A stretch of DNA of 64,000 nucleotides. Source: Isoetes taiwanensis (taxonomy: Eukaryota; Streptophyta; Lycopodiopsida; Isoetales; Isoetaceae). The notes beneath the pieces were generated by a model. The model saw only the letters and a program-made list of their open reading frames with translations. It did no database searches and was not told the origin of the DNA. The first letter of the stretch is position 1, and every line of letters begins with the position of its first letter. Of this stretch, positions 57,801 to 64,000 are shown in pieces. The position numbers and the translations under genes are program-made. The stretch covers positions 6,796,871 through 6,860,870 of the forward strand of contig JAJEKV010000010.1 of NCBI GenBank assembly GCA_021234155.1. The letters are read 5' to 3'.

Positions 57801-60800
57801 CTTCTCTTTTCCCCACCCTTTTCCCTTTTCCTTTTACCCTTTTCCCTTTTCCCCATGCGTTTTTGCCCTTCACATTCTCTCTTTCCACTTCCCTTTTCCT
57901 TTTCCCCCTTTTCATTTACCCTTTCCCCTTAAGAGATCGAAGCATGACCAATCACAGTGTTGGTAAGCCGTGCAATAAATCTAGGCCTTCGGATGCATCG
58001 AGATTATCTCGGCTATTCAAATTAGGGCTCGATGCACTACACACTTACGGGATAACATTATAATATAAGATATATAGTAATACATGGAACTGAGGACATT
58101 ACTTTAATAATATACTAGTAATGGTGCCCAGCGTTGCTGGGCATAAGTTGAGAGCCTGTAAATGCTTTGGGATGCAGTGAGAAAAGCCCTATCCCTTTCC
58201 CTTTTGCTCTATCCCGCATTTCATTTTTTCTTATTTTCTCTACTTTTTTTTTTCTTTTCCTTTTTTTTTCTCGTCTTTCTCACATGTTTCCTTGTTTTCC
58301 CATCCCTTTCCTTCCCCCTTCCCTGTTCCCGATAACCTTTTTCCCTTCCCTTTTGCTCCTTTCTCCACCTTTTCCCTCTTCTCCTTTTTCTTTGCCCTTT
58401 TCCCTTCCCCTTTCTCATTTTTTATGCCTTCTCTTTTCCCCACCCTTTTTCCATGTCTTCCATTTTTCTCAACCTTTTACTCTTTCGCCCTTTTCCATGC
58501 CTATTTTCCCTTCTCTTTTCCTCCTTTTCCCACTCTTTTCCTCCTTTTTTTGTGTGCCCTTTTCCCTTCCATTTTTCTTTTCCCCTCCCGTTTTCCATGC
58601 CCTTTTTACCTTCCCTTTTTCCATCTCCTCACCCTTTCCCTCTTTCCCTTTTCGATGTTCTATTTTTCTCTTCCCCTTTTCCATTTTCCTTATTTTCTTT
58701 TTCCCGTGCCTATCTCTCTTTCCCCCCTTTTCCATTTTTTTTCTTTTCTATTTCCCTTTTCCCATGCTATTTTTCCCACCATTTTCTTCTTTCTATTTTT
58801 CCCGTGCTTCCTCTTCCTCCTTTTCCCACCCTTTCTCTCTTCCCCACAATTTTCCCTTCTTTTCAACCCTTCCTTTTTCTTTTCTCTTTTCCTTTCCTCA
58901 TGTCCTTTTCCCTTTCCCTCCCTCCATCCCCCCCTGCTTCCTTTCCCTTTCCCTTTTTTTTCTTGTTTCCTTTTTCTTGATAGATTTTTTTCTTTCCGGT
59001 TTTCCTCCTTTTGCCGATCCTTTTTTCTTTCTGCACTTTTTCCCTTCCTTTCCTTTTCCTTTTCCCTTTTTCCATGCCTTTTGCACATTTGTTTTATTCT
59101 CTTATTTCCTATACCCATTTTCCTCTTTTTCCCACCCTTTCTCTCTTGCTCCTTTTCTTTTTCCTTTTTTCTTTTTTCCCTTTCTTCACCATTTTCCTCT
59201 TCCCTTTTCTCTCTCATGCCTTGCCCCTTCCCTTTTCTCGTTTCCCTCTTTCTTTTTTCCTTGTGACCTTTACCTAGGTTCCCTTTCCCCTTTTCCCTTT
59301 CCTTTTTCTTTCTTCTCACTTTCCCTTTTTCTATGCCACTTTTCTTTTCCCCTCTCCCCATCCTTTTCTTGTTCCCCCTTGTCCCTTCCCTTTTCCTCAT
59401 TTTTCCAACCTTTCACTCTTCCCCTTTTCTTGATGCGTTTTTTCCCTTCCCTTTTCTTCTCTTTTTTTTTTTTCCCTTTTCCTATGCCATTTGTCCCTTC
59501 CTTTTTCCTCTTTCCTCAACGCTTCTCTTTTCCCCCTTTTCCCATGCTCCTTCCTTTTCCCATGCTTTCTTTCTCCTCCCCTTTTCCATGCTTTTTTCCT
59601 CCTTCATTTTCTCCTTTTTTCAATCTTTTCCTCTTTCCCTTTTTTTTTTCATGCCCTTTCCATTTACCTTTTCCACTTTATCTCTTCCTCCTTCCCTCGT
59701 GCCCTTTTCCCAGGTTCCCTTTCCCTTTTTCGTTTTCCATGCCTTTTTCTCTTCTCTTTTCCCCACCCTTTTTTCTTTTCCTTTTACCCTTTTCCCTTTT
59801 CCCCATGCGTTTTTGCCCTTCACATTCTCTCTTTCCACTTCCCTTTTCCTTTTCCCCCTTTTCGTTTACCCTTTCCCCTTAAGAGATCGAAGCATGACCA
59901 ATCACAGTGTTGGTAAGCCGTGCAATAAATCTAGGCCTTCGGATGCATCCAGATGATCTCGGCTATTCAAATTAGGGCTCGATGCACTACACACTTACGG
60001 GATAACATTATAATATAAGATATATAGTAATACATGGAACTGAGGACATTACTTTAATAATATACTAGTAATGGTGCCCAGCGTTGCTGGGCATAAGTTG
60101 AGAGCCTGTAAATGCTTTGGGATGCAGTGAGAAAAGCCCTATCCCTTTCCCTTTTGCTCTATCCCGCATTTCATTTTTTCTTATTTTCTCTACTTTTTTT
60201 TTTCTTTTCCTTTTTTTTCTCGTCTTTCTCACATGTTTCCTTGTTTTTCCATCCCTTTCCTTCCCCCTTCCCTGTTCCCGATAACCTTTTTCCCTTCCCT
60301 TTTGCTCCTTTCTCCACCTTTTCCCTCTTCTCCTTTTTGTTTGCCCTTTTCCCTTCCTCTTTCTCATTTTTTATGCCTTCTCTTTTCCCCACCCTTTTTC
60401 CATGTCTTCCATTTTTCTCAACCTTTTACTCTTTCGCCCTTTTCCATGCCTATTTTCCCTTCTCTTTTCCTCCTTTTTTCTTTTTTCCCTTTCTTCACCA
60501 TTTTCCTCTTCCCTTTTCTCTCATGCCCTTGCCCCCTTCCCTTTTCTCGTTTCCCTCTTTCTTTTTCCTTGTGACCTTTACCTAGGTTCCCTTTCCCCCT
60601 TTTCCCTTTCCTTTTTCTTTCTTCTCACTTTCCCTTTTTCTATGCCACTTTTCTTTTCCCCTCTCCCCATCCTTTTCTTGTTCCCCCTTGTCCCTTCCCT
60701 TTTCCTCATTTTTCCAACCTTTCACTCTTCCCCTTTTCTTGATGCATTTTTTCCCTTCCCTTTCCTTCTCTTTTTTTTTTCCCTTTTCCTATGCCATTTG

Positions 60801-63800
60801 TCCCTTCCTTTTTTCCTCTTTCCTCAAGCGCTTCTCTTTTCCCCTTTTCCCATGCTCCTTCCTTTTCCCATGCTTTCTTTCTCCTCCCCTTTCCATGCTT
60901 TTTCTCCTTCATTTTCTCTCATTTTTCAATCTTTTCCTCTTTTCCTTTTTTTTTTTTTTATGCCCTTTCCATTTACCTTTTCCACTTTATCTCTTCCTCC
61001 TTCCCTCGTGCCCTTTTCGGGTTCCCTTTCCCTTTTTAGTTTTCCATGCCTTTTTTTTTTCTCTTCTCTTTTCCCCACCCTTTTCCCTTTTCCTTTTTAC
61101 CCTTTTCCCTTTTCCCCATGCGTTTTTGCCCTTCACATTCTCTCTTTCCACTTCCTTTTCCTTTTCCCCTTTTCATTTACCCTTTTCCCCTTAAGGAAGA
61201 AAGAAGCATGACCAATCCACGGTGTTGGTAAGCGATGCAATAAATCTAGGCCTTGGGATGCATGAAGATTATCTCGGCTATTCAAATTAGGGGCTCGATG
61301 CACTACACACTTCGGGATAACATTATAATATAAGATATATAGTAATACATGGGCGGGGACATTACTTTAATAATATACTAGTAATGGTTGCCCGGCGTTC
61401 TTTGGCATAGGAGTTGGAAACTGTAAATGCTTTGGGATCTTTGAGAAAAGCCCTATCCCTTTCCCTTTTTGCTCTATCCGCATTTCATTTTTCTTATTTT
61501 CTCTACTTTTTTTTTTCCTTTTTTTTTTTTTCGTCTTTCTCACATGTTTTCCTTGTTTTCCCATCCTTTTCCTTCCCCTTCCACTGTTCAGATAACCTTT
61601 TTTCCCTTCCCTTTTTGCTCCTTTCTCCACCTTTTCCCTCTTCTCCTTTTTTCTTTTGCCCTTTTCCTTCCCCTTTCTCATTTTTATGCCTTCTCTTTTC
61701 CCCACCCTTTTCCATGTCTTCCATTTTTTCTCACCTTTTTTACTCTTTAAAGCCCTTTTCCATGCCTATTTTCCCTTCTCTTTTCCTCCTTTTTCCCTCT
61801 TTTCCTCCTCCTTTTTTTGTGTGCCCTTTTCCCTTCCATTTTTCTTTTCCCCTCCCGTTTTCCATGCCCTTTTTACCTTCCCTTTTTCCATCTCCTCACC
61901 CTTTCCCTCTTTCCCTTTTCGATGTTCTATTTTTCTCTTCCCCTTTTCCATTTTCCTTATTTTCTTTTTCCCGTGCCTATCTCTCTTTCCCCCCTTTTCC
62001 ATTTTTTTTCTTTTCTATTTCCCTTTTCCCATGCTATTTTTCCCACCATTTTCTTCTTTCTATTTTTCCCGTGCTTCCTCTTCCTCCTTTTCCCACCCTT
62101 TCCCTCTTCCCGTGCAATTTTCCCTTCTTTCAACCCTTCCTTTTTCTTTTCTCTTTTCCTTTCCTCATGTCCTTTTTCCCTTTCCCTCCCCTCCACCACT
62201 CCCCTGCTTCCCTTTCCCTTTCCCTTTTTTCCTGTTTCCTTTTCTTGATGGATTTTTTTCTTTCCGTTTTCCTCCTTTGCCGATCCTTTTCCTGTGCACT
62301 TTTTCCCTTCCTTTCCTTTTTTTCCTTTTCCCTTTTTCCATGCCTTTTGCACATTTGTTTTATTCTCTTATTTCCTATACCCATTTTCCTCTTTTCCCCA
62401 CCCTTTCTCTCTTGCTCCTTTTCTTTTCCCTTTTTTCTTTTTTCCCTTTCTTCACCATTTTCCTCTTCCCTTTTCTCTCATGCCCTTGCCCCCTTCCCTT
62501 TTGTCGTTTCCCTCTTTCTTTTTCCTTGTGACCTTTACCTAGGTTCCCTTTCCCCCTTTTCCCTTTCCTTTTTCTTTCTTCTCATTTACCCTTTTTCTAT
62601 GCCACTTTTCTTTTCCCCTCTCCCCATCCTTTTCTTGTTCCCCCTTGTCCCTTCCCTTTTCCTCATTTTTCCAACCTTTCACTCTTCCCCTTTTCTTGAT
62701 GCGTTTTTTCCCTTCCCTTTCCCCCTCTTTTTTTTTCCCTTTTCCTATGCCATTTGTCCCTTCCTTTTTCCTCTTTCCTCAACGCTTCTCTTTTCCCCCT
62801 TTTCCCATGCTCCTTCCTTTTCCCATGCTTTCTTTCTCCTCCCCTTTTCCATGCTTTTTTTCTCCTTCATTTTCTCCTTTTTTCAATCTTTTCCTCTTTC
62901 CCTTTTTTTTTTCATGCCCTTTCCATTTACCTTTTCCACTTTATCTCTTCCTCCTTCCCTCGTGCCCTTTTCCCATGTTCCCTTTCCCTTTTTCGTTTTC
63001 CATGCCTTTTTCTCTTCTCTTTTCCCCACCCTTTTCCCTTTTCCTTTTACCCTTTTCCCTTTTCCCCATGCTTTTTTGCCCTTCACATTCTCTCTTTCCA
63101 CTTCCCTTTTCCTTTTCCCCCTTTTCATTTACCCTTTCCCCTTAAGAGATCGAAGCATGACCAATCACAGTGTTGGTAAGTCGTGCAATAAATCTAGGCC
63201 TTCGAATGCATCCAGATGATCTCGGCCATTCAAATTAGGGCTCGATGCACTACACACTTACGGGATAACATTATAATATAAGACTAGTAATGGTGCCCAG
63301 CGTTGCTGGGCATAAGTTGAGAGCCTGTAAATGCTTTGGGATGCAGTGAGAAAAGCCCTATCCCTTTCCCTTTTGCTCTATCCCGCATTTCATTTTTTCT
63401 TATTTTCTCTACTTTTTTTTTCTTTTCTATTTCCCTTTTCCCATGCTCTTTTTCCTACCATTTTCTTCTTTCTATTTTTCCCGTGCTTCCTTTTCCTCCT
63501 TTTCCCACCCTTTCCCTCTTCCCGTGCAATTTTCCCTTCTTTCAACCCTTCCTTTTCTCTTTTCCTTTCCTCATGTCCTTTTTCCCTTTCCCTCCCCTCC
63601 ATCACTCCCCTGCTTCCCTTTCCCTTTCCCTTTTTTCCTGTTTCCTTTTCTTGATGGATTTTTTTTCTTTCCGTTTTCCTCCTTTGCCGATCCTTTTCCT
63701 GTGCACTTTTTCCCTTCCTTTCCTTTTTTTCCTTTTCCCTTTTTCCATGCCTTTTTCACATTTGTTTTATTCTCTTATTTCCTATACCCATTTTCCTCTT

Positions 63801-64000
63801 TTCCCCACCCTTTCTCTCTTGCTCCTTTTCTTTTCCCTTTTTTCTTTTTTCCCTTTCTTCACCATTTTCCTCTTCCCTTTTCTCTCATGCCCTTGCCCCC
63901 TTCCCTTTTCTCGTTTCCCTCTTTCTTTTTCCTTGTGACCTTTACCTAGGTTCCCTTTCCCCCTTTTCCCTTTCCTTTTTCTTTCTTCTCATTTTTCCTT
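54853..64000 (-). mobile_element. Tandem head-to-tail array of pyrimidine-tract Helitrons (at least six units, B-G)
   Basis: Units: B 54853-56763 (1911 bp), C 56808-58070 (1263), D 58115-60020 (1906), E 60065-61335 (1271), F 61378-63283 (1906), G 63284 to beyond the window. On the minus strand each starts TCTTATATTATAATG and ends with hairpin GCCCAGCAACGCTGGGC then ACCATTACTAG. B-F are separated by the same 44-bp spacer (42 bp between E and F, altered); F and G abut directly. Short units are long units with an internal deletion; G has a different deletion. Interiors are nearly all pyrimidine on the plus strand. No protein-coding capacity. Confidence 0.88.
56764..56807. repeat. 44-bp spacer between array units (first of four)
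   Basis: Identical spacers at 56764-56807, 58071-58114 and 60021-60064; a 42-bp altered one at 61336-61377. On the minus strand it begins TATATTATTAAAGTAATG, which resembles a Helitron 5' end lacking its first bases. Confidence 0.85.

Noticed and set aside
54900-63949. Long open frames (up to about 600 residues) rich in Phe, Ser, Pro, Leu on plus and Lys, Glu, Gly, Arg on minus
   Set aside because: They arise because the tract is nearly pure pyrimidine on one strand and so lacks stop codons in several frames at once. Overlapping frames are equally long, and nothing but composition is conserved.
10418-64000. CRISPR or bacterial tandem-repeat interpretation of the arrays
   Set aside because: Spliced plant genes, chromovirus and LINE show a plant nuclear genome, and the repeats have Helitron ends rather than short repeats with unique spacers.

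Overview
The window is nuclear DNA from a land plant with a large, repeat-dominated genome. A fern or another non-flowering plant fits best, but this is an inference. Support comes from an L-type lectin receptor kinase, LRR kinase, DUF688-like, GDSL and DCD-domain fragments, a chromovirus, an L1-type LINE, Helitrons with CTAG ends, and spliced genes with GT..AG introns. I see no intact ordinary host gene. Nearly everything is mobile DNA, gene debris captured by it, or tandem repeats.

Layout. 1-590 holds a lectin-receptor-kinase fragment. About 600-8180 is mostly featureless, with a small tandem duplication, a hairpin with a poly-A tail, and an LTR-like GTGCAC repeat near 5.6-6 kb. 8186-12469 looks like a small LTR element on the minus strand carrying a DCD-domain exon; one LTR contains a pyrimidine-rich Helitron. 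12.5-16.4 kb is quiet apart from a frameshifted GDSL-lipase exon. 16.6-20.3 kb holds degenerate repeats and a tandem array of a 793-bp element with inverted ends, the last copy inverted. 20.3-23.6 kb holds an unrecognised cysteine-rich ORF and three minisatellite families.

23.7-54.85 kb is a deep nest that can be unpicked from its junctions. A lectin receptor kinase gene (minus) was hit by a Ty3/gypsy chromovirus (minus; 1653-bp 3' LTR at 24726-26378, 5-bp duplication). That chromovirus was split inside its integrase by a 22,336-bp DNA transposon (28216-50551) with perfect 22-bp inverted ends and a 4-bp target duplication. The transposon carries two convergent spliced genes of a family I cannot name. 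An L1-type LINE sits in the 18.5-kb intron of the first gene. The LINE was in turn hit by a 3.3-kb Helitron (36820-40133), by a 3.3-kb insertion carrying DUF688-like and LRR-kinase fragments plus a 752-bp palindrome (40298-43600), and by a bare poly-A insertion. Reading frames resume across three of these junctions, which fixes the order of events.

54.85-64.0 kb is a head-to-tail array of at least six non-autonomous Helitrons (minus strand). Each consists almost wholly of a one-strand pyrimidine tract, with long (about 1.91 kb) and short (about 1.27 kb) units alternating and mostly separated by the same 44-bp spacer. The long open frames in these tracts are compositional artefacts, not genes.

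The strongest candidates for something undescribed are the 22.3-kb two-gene inverted-repeat transposon and the tandem pyrimidine-tract Helitron array.
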